Shown one piece after another: positions 5,269 to 12,367 of a DNA stretch of 18,311 bases. A model generated the notes under the pieces. It had not been told where the DNA came from. It saw nothing but the letters and a program-made list of their open reading frames with translations, and searched no databases. The position numbers and the translations under genes are program-made. The first letter of the stretch is position 1. Each line of letters begins with the position of its first letter. The stretch comes from Chloroflexota bacterium (GTDB taxonomy: Bacteria > Chloroflexota > Ktedonobacteria > Ktedonobacterales > Ktedonobacteraceae): NCBI GenBank assembly GCA_005881495.1, contig VBHI01000333.1:1-18311 (forward strand), given 5' to 3'.

Positions 5269-6246
5269 CTATTGCTGGAGAATCTGCTGCAAGACTGTTT
5301 CAACAAGATTGGATGGGATGGCAAAACTGACGCCATTGGCGGCTGTATTGGACTCGGTATTCACCGCGGTCAATGTTGGGATGCCAATAAGTTGCCCTTG
5401 CAAATTGACGAGGGCCCCGCCACTATTGCCGGGATTTACGGCGGCATCGGTCTGGATGGCGTTGGAGATCGTGGTTCCTGTTGACTCCGTCACACTCTTG
5501 TTCAGGGCACTCACAATCCCCTGGGTGGCCGTTTCAGTGATCCCGAGTGGGTTGCCAATGGCCAGCACCTCTTGCCCCACGATGAGCCTGGAAGAGTCGC
5601 CGATCTGGGCGACCGTCATATGCGCAAAGGGTTGGATGCGCACCACGGCCAGGTCATCGGCAGCAGCCGAACCTACTAGCTGCGCCTGCTCTGTGCTTCC
5701 ATTGGCCAGCACGACTTCAATGGTCTGTTCACCACTGACGACGTGGTTATTGGTCACAATATCCCCTTGCGCGTCAATAATAACCCCTGAGCCAATCTGT
5801 TGCCCTTGTGCGGTCGTCACCTTGATTTCGACAACGGCCGGCTCTATCTTTGCAATGGCAGCCTCCTGCAGTGTTTCTAACGTGGTGGTGCCTGATGTCG
5901 TGGTGGATGCTGCGGATGCTGCGGCCGCAGCCTTCGACGTTGTGCTTGTACTGCTCTTGCTGCTGCTCGTGAACTCCCACCCAGCAAACAGACCCACCCC
6001 AAAGATGATGGCGAGCATGAAGGTGAGGAGCAGCAGCGCTCCCGCACGACCGGGCCGCTTGCGTGGCGGAGGCGAGGTCTTCGGCTCCGGTGGATACCAG
6101 GGTGGTTGGGATGCATTTTGCTCTCTCGGAGTTTGCGTGATTGGAGGATCATCTATGACGGCGGCGGACGCAGACGATGAGTATTGCGGTCGAAGTGTAT
6201 ATGGTATTGAATACGGTATATAGACTTCCTGTTCTTCTTGTAGCAT
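5269..6246 (-). CDS. Membrane-anchored HtrA-like serine protease without PDZ domain
   Basis: The product is 325 residues from the ATG at 6246, chosen because AAGGAGA lies about 8 nt upstream; a longer frame from 6303 has no such site. A Pro-rich cytoplasmic stretch (residues 1-68) precedes one membrane segment (69-90), an Ala/Ser/Thr linker, then a trypsin-like S1C domain with the triad His168 (TNNHVV), Asp198 (DDLAVVRI) and Ser275 (NPGNSGGALV). The protein ends right after the protease fold; the C-terminal PDZ domain of typical HtrA/DegP proteins is absent. It should act on misfolded or signalling substrates outside the membrane. It heads a probable operon with the three genes downstream and is divergent from a sensor kinase gene, suggesting envelope-stress control. 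Confidence 0.9.
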   Translation of the reverse strand: MLQEEQEVYIPYSIPYTLRPQYSSSASAAVIDDPPITQTPREQNASQPPWYPPEPKTSPPPRKRPGRAGALLLLTFMLAIIFGVGLFAGWEFTSSSKSSTSTTSKAAAAASAASTTTSGTTTLETLQEAAIAKIEPAVVEIKVTTAQGQQIGSGVIIDAQGDIVTNNHVVSGEQTIEVVLANGSTEQAQLVGSAAADDLAVVRIQPFAHMTVAQIGDSSRLIVGQEVLAIGNPLGITETATQGIVSALNKSVTESTGTTISNAIQTDAAVNPGNSGGALVNLQGQLIGIPTLTAVNTESNTAANGVSFAIPSNLVETVLQQILQQ

Positions 6247-6262
6247 GTTCGTTGTCTCCTTG

Positions 6263-6301
6263 TTTATATGCAAGCCTCGCGCTTTGAGCAAGGTATTGCT
6301 C
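6263..6301 (-). promoter_or_regulatory. Candidate HtrA promoter overlapped by a dyad
   Basis: On the minus strand TTGCTC (6291-6286) and TATAAA (6268-6263) are spaced by 17 bp; the -10 matches 5/6 and the -35 only 3/6. The -35 is one arm of the perfect dyad GAGCAA-GGTA-TTGCTC (6286-6301), so a bound protein would cover it. The leader would be only about 10-15 nt. Confidence 0.4.
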
Positions 6302-6612
6302 ACAATGCTCGTTGACGTTTGATGTGCAAGGATTCGTTTCTTGCGCTAGTTCAATAGTAAGGGAAAATCATGTGAAGCATATTGGAGAAAGATGGGAAAT
6401 TTCTCATACACATTTCGCACAGTACAAGTGCGAAACAGGAGAAGCGCTTACCACATGGAGGGTGCAGAAATACGTACGCCGTTATGGCCACATTGGAATG
6501 TTCACATCTCTTTCCAATACAATTTCAATGAACCGATGCTATGATTGTCTATGTCAGGAGAGGATCCTTTCCGACAGAAGGGAAATTCTGTGAGCAAAAA
6601 GGAAGGAACGGC
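6302..6612. other. Divergent control region with several dyads
   Basis: The gap between the divergent HtrA and sensor kinase genes has no convincing gene; a 93-codon frame at 6312-6593 has no ribosome site and no recognisable product. It holds three more inverted repeats: GAGAAA / TTTCTC (6385-6390 / 6400-6405), TTTCGCAC / GTGCGAAA (6413-6420 / 6428-6435, perfect) and ATTGGAA / TTCCAAT (6492-6498 / 6512-6518). A possible -10 box TATGAT (6540-6545) lies before the kinase gene but no good -35 accompanies it. Confidence 0.55.
6413..6435. promoter_or_regulatory. Perfect 8-bp dyad with 7-bp spacer, candidate operator
   Basis: TTTCGCAC and GTGCGAAA flank AGTACAA. The symmetry and spacing resemble a binding site for a dimeric regulator. 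No T-run follows, which argues against a terminator. It sits in the middle of the divergent HtrA/kinase promoter region. Confidence 0.45.
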
Positions 6613-8055
6613 ATGAACTGGAGAAGTCTTGCCTGGTCAATAAGGCATCGGGGCAAGAGTCGTCTTTCACGAGAGGCAGGGGCGGCCCTGTTTCAGGGCC
6701 TGCGCATTCGCCTGACGCTCTGGTACTGCGGGGTCTTAGGGGCAGCCCTGGTGCTGTTCGGCGTAGCGCTCTATTTTGGGACCCAGTACTTCCTCCTCCG
6801 TCCTATTGAATCCGATGCCGCCGCGCATGCCCAGGTGCATATGAACGAGTGGCTATCTGGCGCGATCGATCGTGCCTGCCCGTCATTCGGCTTTCCAGGC
6901 CAATTTGGCTCGCCTCCCGGCCAGGGATTCCAAATGCCCGAGCTGGCGGTGTGCTTTGACCAGAATGGCTCCCTTCTGCCAGGCGAAAACACCGCAGGAC
7001 TACCGTCTGCTTTTGTGACGAATACTCTGGCGAAGTCGGCCTTACAGACAGGTCAGCCGGTCCACGATATAGTCAGTGCAGGAGGCACAGTTGGACAGAT
7101 CTATCGCTACGCGCTGGTGGTCCCCAACCCGACGGGGAGCGGAAGCGCAGGCGTGGTGCTGATTGGCGAGGTCGTCCAGGCGCAGGAATCCGCGCTGTCG
7201 TTGCTGCTGACGCTTCTCCTGAGCATCGGGGGGGTGGCATTACTCGGGGCGGGACTGGGCGGACTGTTTCTGTCGAACCGCGCGCTGGCCCCGGCGCGAC
7301 TGGCCTGGGCCAACCAGCAGCGCTTTATCGCCGATGCCGCGCACGAACTCCGCACGCCCCTGACCTTGCTGCGCGCGGATGCCGAGGTCCTGCTGCGAGG
7401 TCGTGAGGGTCTGGAGGCAGAGGATGCGGCGCTGCTAGAGGATATTGTTGCCGAAGCGAACCATATGTCGCGTCTCGCCACCAACTTGCTGACACTTGCC
7501 CGCCTGGATAACCGGTCCTCTCACCAGGAGCATGAGGTGGTGAGCCTTGCTGAACTGACCCAGGAGGTAGCGGGGCGGGCGCAAGCCCTCGCCGAGCAGC
7601 GTGATATCGTCGTCCAGGTGGAGTGCACCAGCGATCCCTACGTGATTGGGGATCCGATGCTGCTGGAGCAGGCGGTGCTGGTGCTGCTCGACAACGCCAT
7701 CAAATATAACCACCAGGGTGGTCGTGTTTCCGTGCGCACGGCGGTGCAAGATGGACATGCGCTCCTGGAGGTACGCGACACCGGGATCGGCATCGCGGCC
7801 GAGCATCTGCCGCACCTGGGTGAACGCTTCTACCGGGTGGACAAGGCCCGCTCGCGCGAGGCGGGAGGCACGGGTCTCGGGCTCTCCATTGCACGAGGTA
7901 TCGCGGTTGCTCACGGCGGCCAGCTCTCCCTTTCTAGCGCTCCCGAGCAGGGCACGACGGTGAAACTCACACTGCCCCTGGCGTACGGGACGCTGCCCGA
8001 TGATAGAGAGGAGGGAACGGGAAGCATGTCATCGCTGCCGGAACAGACGAATTGA
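6613..8055 (+). CDS. Membrane sensor histidine kinase
   Basis: The 480-residue protein starts at ATG 6613 after AAGGAAGG (about 6 nt spacing); a longer frame from 6541 is not supported by a ribosome site. It has membrane segments near residues 36-60 and 195-221, enclosing an extracytoplasmic sensor of about 130 residues (with Cys89 and Cys114). A short HAMP-like linker leads to the H-box FIADAAHELRTPL (phospho-His244), then the N-box LLDNAIKYN (Asn361), G1 DTGIGIA (389-395), F-box ERFYRVD (404-410) and G2 GGTGLGLSIA (418-427). It is therefore a complete OmpR-partner-type kinase. No response regulator gene is adjacent on either side, so its partner is elsewhere. It is followed on the same strand by a YceI-family gene 112 bp away and lies divergent from the HtrA protease gene. 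Confidence 0.95.
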   Translation: MNWRSLAWSIRHRGKSRLSREAGAALFQGLRIRLTLWYCGVLGAALVLFGVALYFGTQYFLLRPIESDAAAHAQVHMNEWLSGAIDRACPSFGFPGQFGSPPGQGFQMPELAVCFDQNGSLLPGENTAGLPSAFVTNTLAKSALQTGQPVHDIVSAGGTVGQIYRYALVVPNPTGSGSAGVVLIGEVVQAQESALSLLLTLLLSIGGVALLGAGLGGLFLSNRALAPARLAWANQQRFIADAAHELRTPLTLLRADAEVLLRGREGLEAEDAALLEDIVAEANHMSRLATNLLTLARLDNRSSHQEHEVVSLAELTQEVAGRAQALAEQRDIVVQVECTSDPYVIGDPMLLEQAVLVLLDNAIKYNHQGGRVSVRTAVQDGHALLEVRDTGIGIAAEHLPHLGERFYRVDKARSREAGGTGLGLSIARGIAVAHGGQLSLSSAPEQGTTVKLTLPLAYGTLPDDREEGTGSMSSLPEQTN

Positions 8056-8167
8056 ATCGGCTTGCGCTTCCCGTGACACATTCTGATAGCCGACGAACCT
8101 GCCCTGGATGCACGAGAAGAGCATCGGGGTCACATGGAGATATTCTCACTACTTCTATGGAGGAACT

Positions 8168-8866
8168 ATGAAGAAACGTAACATCTGGCTGGCCGGAACC
8201 GGCGTAGTCCTCGTCATCATCGTCGCTGGTATGATATACACAGCGCGCTTCGCCAGCACCGCCAACCAGACCCATAGCGCGCCAGGGGCCGTAACGGCCA
8301 CCGGAACGCCCATTCCTTCAAACGGTCTGCAGAGATTTCAGATCGTGCCTGCCCAGACCACCGCATCCTATAGCGTATACGAAAACCTGATCTTCCAAAA
8401 TAAACCGAATAACGATGCGATTGGCACGACGCACTCGGTGCAGGGCAGTTTCCGCATACGCACCAGCGCATCGCCGCTTGTTGCAGCCATGAATGTGACA
8501 GTCGACTTGAGGACGTTGCAAACGGATGCGCAGAGGCGCGATAACTACGTGCGACAACACGCCCTGGAAACAGACACCTATCCTTATGCGACATTCATCT
8601 CTGTCAGCACGCAAGGCTTGCCGGCGAGCTACAGTGACGGGCAAACTGTTCATTTTCAACTGACCGGTAACCTGACGATGCACGGCAAAACCAACAAAGA
8701 GGTATTTGACGTGCAGGGAAAGGTCGTGGGCAAGGCGATAACGGGAACGGCGACCAGCACCATTTATATGACAGACTTTGGGATCGAGCCGCCCAACCTG
8801 GCGAACATCGCTATTGCGCAAAATAAAGTCCTCATCACCATCACCTTCACGGCGGAAGAGGCATGA
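8168..8866 (+). CDS. yceI: YceI-family lipocalin-like protein, membrane-anchored
   Basis: The product is 232 residues from the ATG at 8168, preceded by GGAGG with 4-nt spacing; an upstream in-frame ATG at 8108 lacks one. Residues 1-30 form a signal anchor or signal peptide (KKRN followed by a hydrophobic run). Residues 56-232 match the YceI family: the D-x-R-x-x-x-x conserved region (RRDNYVRQHALETDTYPYATF, spread over 123-143), the LTGNLTMHGKTNKEVFD block (165-181) and TDFGIEPP near 202-209. YceI proteins fold as beta barrels that bind long isoprenoid or quinone tails outside the inner membrane. In Escherichia coli yceI is paired with a cytochrome b561 gene; here a haem b membrane protein gene lies across the kinase and HtrA block. 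It ends 78 bp before a convergent gene. Confidence 0.9.
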   Translation: MKKRNIWLAGTGVVLVIIVAGMIYTARFASTANQTHSAPGAVTATGTPIPSNGLQRFQIVPAQTTASYSVYENLIFQNKPNNDAIGTTHSVQGSFRIRTSASPLVAAMNVTVDLRTLQTDAQRRDNYVRQHALETDTYPYATFISVSTQGLPASYSDGQTVHFQLTGNLTMHGKTNKEVFDVQGKVVGKAITGTATSTIYMTDFGIEPPNLANIAIAQNKVLITITFTAEEA

Positions 8867-8944
8867 GAAAATCCTGATCGCTGGCAAGACCTGCCTGACC
8901 TCTTAACTGTTCTGGTACCATATAATATAAATGTCTCTACTTTT

Positions 8945-10114
8945 TTAGCGTTCGTCGAGGGGCACGAAATGTTCGTCTGTTGGGCCGATGTAGTCGGCTT
9001 CGGGGCGAATCAGACGATTGTTGCCGGCCTGTTCCAGGATGTGGGCGGTCCAGCCTGCGACACGGCTGACGGCAAAGGTCGGGGTGAAGAGGTCGCCTGG
9101 CAGGCCGACGGACGAGAGCAGTACCGCGGAATAAAACTCGACATTGGTGTAGAGACGGCGACCTGGTTTCTGCTCTTCCAGAAGGGCAATCGCTATCTCT
9201 TCGACGCGACGAGCGAGGACGAACTCCTGAGGATCGGCCAGGCGTGCCAGTTCGCGCAACTCTTCGGCGCGCGGGTCCTCGGTCTTATAGACGCGATGAC
9301 CAAAGCCCATTAAGCGCTGCCCAACTGCCAGAGTGCTGCGCAGCCAACTCTCGGCATTGTCGCTAGTGCCAATAGCCTTCAGCATGTCCAGGACCTTCGA
9401 TGGAGCGCCACCATGCAGGGGGCCCTTGAGAGCACCAACGGCAGCGACGGTGGACGAGACGATATCTGACTCGGTGCTGGCCACAACCCTGGCGGTGAAG
9501 GTGGAAGCATTCATGCCGTGATCTGCCAGCAACACCAGGTAGGCGTCCAGCGCTTTGACATGCTGCTGCTCGGGTTGCTTGCCACTCAACAGGGAGAGAT
9601 AGTTGGCGGCGTGTCCTAATTCTGGCCGAGACTCCAGGGGTTCCAGGCCGCCGCGCAGGCGGTGAAATGCCGCAAGGAAGACGGGGAAACGTGCTGTCAG
9701 AGCGATAGCCTGTTCAACGGTTGCTTTTCCCTTAATGGTAGAAGCTCCCCAAGCGGAGGCGGCAGTGCGCAAGACATCCATCGGTTCTGCTGTTATCGGC
9801 AGATCGCTGATGATCTGTAATACACTTGTCGGTAGGGTGCGTTCCGCCGCGAGCTTTGCCTTGAGGTCTGCCAGCTCGCTTTTGTTGGGGAGATGGCCAA
9901 ACCAGAGCAGGTGCGCTATTTCTTCAAATGAGGTTGTTGTAGCGAGATCATGGATATTGTAGCCATGATAGATCAGACGTCCGGCTGTGCCTTCGACTTT
10001 GCTGAGCGCGGTAGTTGCTGCTACTATACCTTCCAAGCCACCCTTTGAGGGTTTACTGTTTGTACCTGGAGCCGTTTGAGGGGCCCCGTTGGTACCTGAT
10101 GTCGACGTTGACAT
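8945..10114 (-). CDS. gltA: Citrate synthase (possible 2-methylcitrate synthase activity)
   Basis: The 389-residue protein is a short-form citrate synthase, joining acetyl-CoA and oxaloacetate at the entry of the citric acid cycle. Key residues are His199 (DHGMNAST), His234 (PLHGGAP), His273 (FGHRVYK), Arg351 (FAVSRVAGW) and Arg370 (LIRP). The catalytic Asp expected in NVDFYSG is Glu325 here (TNVEFYSA), which either reflects a lineage variant or altered activity. The first 25 residues are a Ser/Thr/Gly-rich extension before the conserved fold. The ATG at 10114 has AAAGGAG upstream at a long spacing of about 12 nt. It is a single-gene unit, divergent from a drug exporter. Methylcitrate synthases share this fold, so substrate preference cannot be fixed by sequence reading. 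Confidence 0.94.
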   Translation of the reverse strand: MSTSTSGTNGAPQTAPGTNSKPSKGGLEGIVAATTALSKVEGTAGRLIYHGYNIHDLATTTSFEEIAHLLWFGHLPNKSELADLKAKLAAERTLPTSVLQIISDLPITAEPMDVLRTAASAWGASTIKGKATVEQAIALTARFPVFLAAFHRLRGGLEPLESRPELGHAANYLSLLSGKQPEQQHVKALDAYLVLLADHGMNASTFTARVVASTESDIVSSTVAAVGALKGPLHGGAPSKVLDMLKAIGTSDNAESWLRSTLAVGQRLMGFGHRVYKTEDPRAEELRELARLADPQEFVLARRVEEIAIALLEEQKPGRRLYTNVEFYSAVLLSSVGLPGDLFTPTFAVSRVAGWTAHILEQAGNNRLIRPEADYIGPTDEHFVPLDER

Positions 10115-10165
10115 AGTAATAATATGCTCCTTTGCTTTTTACTGTTTACCAGTGCATAAAACATC

Positions 10166-10188
10166 TCCTGCTATAATATGTAGCAGGA
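10166..10188. promoter_or_regulatory. Perfect 8-bp dyad over the citrate synthase -10 box
   Basis: TCCTGCTA and TAGCAGGA flank TAATATG. The spacer contains most of the predicted minus-strand -10 hexamer, so a dimeric repressor bound here would block the promoter. Confidence 0.5.
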
Positions 10189-10205
10189 TTTTGGATGAAA
10201 GTCAA
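10177..10205 (-). promoter_or_regulatory. Candidate citrate synthase promoter
   Basis: On the minus strand TTGACT (10205-10200, 5/6) is followed after 17 bp by TACATA (10182-10177, 3/6). The transcript would have a leader of about 55 nt. The -10 lies inside the dyad at 10166-10188. Confidence 0.45.
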
Positions 10206-10211
10206 TGAACA

Positions 10212-10239
10212 TTGATATTACTTGTTATTACTCTATTAT
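10212..10239 (+). promoter_or_regulatory. Candidate promoter for the DHA2 exporter
   Basis: TTGATA (10212-10217) and TATTAT (10234-10239) each match consensus 5/6 and are spaced 16 bp apart. The leader would be about 155 nt. The two divergent promoters of this gap are back to back within 75 bp. Confidence 0.45.
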
Positions 10240-10403
10240 AGTCGATTTATATTGATTGCAAGGGGAGATAATAGAACATTGGATAGTGCCTCTCAAAGGC
10301 CAAAAAGATGTTACAATGCAGTGTGTGATATAGGAACGCACCAGTCAGGAGAAACAACAGGAGACGGACTTATCCGATTAGGTCCAGTTAGAGAGAACAA
10401 GAA

Positions 10404-12047
10404 ATGGCCAATTTTATGAAATCGCCATGTGACGAGGGCGTTATGCGCTCTGCTCCCAAGGCTACACCATGCGCCCCACATACCGGGCTGTGGATCCTTG
10501 TAGCAACCATCCTTGGATCTAGCATGGCTTTTATTGATGGCTCAGTCGTGAATGTGGCACTTCCAGTCATACAGAGAGAATTGAACGCGACGACCTCTGA
10601 TGTACAGTGGATCGTGGAGGCATATTCGCTCTTTCTCGCTGCGCTCATTCTCGTGGGAGGCTCATTGGGCGATCACTATGGACGGCGGCGTATCTTTGCC
10701 ATTGGCATTACGGTCTTCACTTTTGCCTCAATCTGTTGTGGTCTAGCGCCGAACGTGCAACTATTGATTATCGCACGCGCCTTGCAAGGAATCGGTGGCG
10801 CGCTGCTGGTACCGGGCAGCCTGGCGATAATTAGCGCCTCGTTCAGCACCGAGCAACGAGGGCGAGCGATTGGCACCTGGTCGGGTTTTACTTCTATCAC
10901 CTCACTGGTGGGTCCAGTACTTGGAGGGGTGTTAGTAGAGTATGCTTCCTGGCGCTGGGTCTTCTTCCTCAATGTCCCGCTAGCAGCAATCGTGCTTAGC
11001 GTTTTATTCTGGCGTGTGCCGGAGAGCCGTGACGAAGACGCAACAGGAGGACTGGACTGGTGGGGCACCCTGCTTGTGACGATTGGTTTAGGAGCTATCG
11101 TGTATGGACTGATCGAGGCTGGTAACCTTGGCTTAGGCAGTCCAGTTGTACTCGGCACGGTGGCTGCTGGCATCGCTGCGCTGGTCGCATTTATTCTCGT
11201 AGAAGCTCGTATTCAGGCGCCGATGGTACCGCTTGGCTTATTCCGTTCGCGTACATTTAGCGGTGCAAATTTACTGACGTTCTTGCTCTATGGAGCCCTG
11301 GGAAGCCTGGCCTTCTTCTTACCTTTCAATTTGATTCTGGTACAGGGTTATCCTCCTACGGCCGCTGGTGCTGCCTTCGTCCCATTCATTCTGATTATGT
11401 TTCTAGGCTCGCGTTGGACTGGTGGTTTAGTGAATCGCTACGGCGCGAAATTGCTGCTGGTTGTTGGACCGACCATTACTGCTGTTGGCTTTGTCCTCTT
11501 TTCCCTACCTGGAATTGGAAGTGGGGCGAGCAGCTACTGGTACACCTTTTTTCCAGCAGTGGTCGTAATGGGTGTCGGCATGACGGTAACAGTTGCGCCG
11601 TTGACGACGGCAGTCATGGGCGCGGTGGATCAACGCCATGTGGGTATTGCTTCTGGCATCAATAATGCTGTTTCGCGAACAGCCGGGTTGCTGTCAATCG
11701 CCATTCTCGGTATTGTGGCCTTATCTGCCTTCAATGTTAGTCTTGACAGTCACCTGGCAACGCTGCATTTAGCGCCCGGAGTACAACATATTATTGATGT
11801 ACAGCGCGTCAAGCTGGCTGGCATCACTATTCCTACGAGTGTGAGCGGTGAAATGCAAGTGGCGCTCAAGAGAGCGATTGATGAAGCTTTTGTGAGCAGT
11901 TTTCGCCTGGTTTCGCTCATCTGTGCCGGACTGGCCCTGGCCAGTGCGCTCTTCGCTGGGTTGTTGATTGAGGGAAAGAAAGTGAAACTCGTGGGTAGTG
12001 CAGGGAGTGATGATAGGGTGGGAGCAAAGGTGCTGGGAGAGCGCTAG
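10404..12047 (+). CDS. DHA2-family (EmrB/QacA-type) drug:proton antiporter
   Basis: The 547-residue protein has the 14-segment layout of the DHA2 branch of the major facilitator superfamily, exporting hydrophobic or cationic drugs in exchange for protons. Diagnostic features are the first helix with SSMAFIDGSVVNVALP (residues about 39-54), a VQWIVEAYSL block, motif A GGSLGDHYGRRR (about 85-96), and motif C GPVLGGVL in the fifth helix (about 172-179). A soluble stretch near residues 460-500 precedes the last helix. The ATG at 10404 has only a weak purine-rich site upstream; an in-frame ATG at 10443 has GAGGG 4-5 nt upstream and may be the true start, removing 13 polar residues. No TetR or MarR regulator gene is adjacent. 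The drug specificity is unknown. Confidence 0.93.
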   Translation: MANFMKSPCDEGVMRSAPKATPCAPHTGLWILVATILGSSMAFIDGSVVNVALPVIQRELNATTSDVQWIVEAYSLFLAALILVGGSLGDHYGRRRIFAIGITVFTFASICCGLAPNVQLLIIARALQGIGGALLVPGSLAIISASFSTEQRGRAIGTWSGFTSITSLVGPVLGGVLVEYASWRWVFFLNVPLAAIVLSVLFWRVPESRDEDATGGLDWWGTLLVTIGLGAIVYGLIEAGNLGLGSPVVLGTVAAGIAALVAFILVEARIQAPMVPLGLFRSRTFSGANLLTFLLYGALGSLAFFLPFNLILVQGYPPTAAGAAFVPFILIMFLGSRWTGGLVNRYGAKLLLVVGPTITAVGFVLFSLPGIGSGASSYWYTFFPAVVVMGVGMTVTVAPLTTAVMGAVDQRHVGIASGINNAVSRTAGLLSIAILGIVALSAFNVSLDSHLATLHLAPGVQHIIDVQRVKLAGITIPTSVSGEMQVALKRAIDEAFVSSFRLVSLICAGLALASALFAGLLIEGKKVKLVGSAGSDDRVGAKVLGER

Positions 12048-12087
12048 GGGGAAGCCCCAGGTGAGACGAGGGAGCCGCCGCGCCCCA

Positions 12088-12108
12088 GGTTGACCGCAAG
12101 GGTCAACC
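12088..12108. repeat. Dispersed hairpin element, version B, copy 1
   Basis: GGTTGACC, loop GCAAG, GGTCAACC, then CCTACTA: a perfect 8-bp stem. Compared with version A at 1572, two stem pairs have changed on both arms (G-C to T-A, C-G to T-A) while GACC/GGTC, the CAAG part of the loop and the CTAC tail are retained. Confidence 0.8.
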
Positions 12109-12201
12109 CTACTATACACGGTGCGATGCTGCGCATCGTACGTGCGGACGATGGGTGGTCGGATATAGCGATCACGAGCCCGATCCCACCACCCCGCCCC
12201 A

Positions 12202-12222
12202 GGTTGACTGCAAGGGTCAACC
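12202..12222. repeat. Dispersed hairpin element, version B, copy 2
   Basis: GGTTGACT, loop GCAAG, GGTCAACC, then CCTACTA. One closing pair is a G-T wobble; otherwise it is identical to the copy at 12088, including the preceding CGCCCCA. Confidence 0.8.
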
Positions 12223-12297
12223 CTACTAGGCCTAATCCATACATTGGTGACGCCGCGGTCAAGATAGCACTATTGCTGACAAGTGACAGTGATTGAC

Positions 12298-12358
12298 GTT
12301 GAGACTCATTGGACCGACGCCGGAGAGCGTGTCACCTTCGGGCCGAATGAGTCTCAAC
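12298..12358. terminator. Long dyad between convergent genes, candidate bidirectional terminator
   Basis: Arms GTTGAGACTCATT (12298-12310) and AATGAGTCTCAAC (12346-12358) are exact reverse complements over 13 bp. The stem can extend inward through GG/CC and CCGA/TCGG with one mismatch and one bulge, and the centre GACGC / GCGT can also pair. The 61-nt structure lies between the exporter stop and the Lnt-like stop, 10 bp from the latter. There is no T-run, so it may act as an RNA-stabilising or blocking structure rather than a textbook intrinsic terminator. Confidence 0.6.
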
Positions 12359-12367
12359 ACCCATTGG

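Larger units (their letters stand above)
12048..12297. other. Non-coding repeat region downstream of the exporter
   Basis: The 320 bp between the convergent exporter and Lnt-like genes has no gene. This part contains two near-identical hairpin blocks, each starting CGCCCCAGGTTGAC (12082 and 12195), about 114 bp apart. Between them is GTGCGATGC / GCATCGTAC (12121-12129 / 12133-12141), a small stem with one G-T pair. The remaining 12298-12367 carries the large dyad listed separately. Confidence 0.7.

Noticed and set aside
5261..6223. Long plus-strand frame opposite the HtrA gene
   Set aside because: It mirrors the HtrA coding strand; its Ser/Ala/Val-rich product has no family features, whereas the minus strand has a complete catalytic triad.
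6312..6593. 93-codon plus-strand frame upstream of the sensor kinase
   Set aside because: No ribosome site, no known domain, and it spans several dyads typical of control DNA.
12048..12262. Insertion sequence remnant in the repeat region after the exporter
   Set aside because: No transposase fragment, terminal inverted repeats or target duplication could be recognised; only short hairpins are present.
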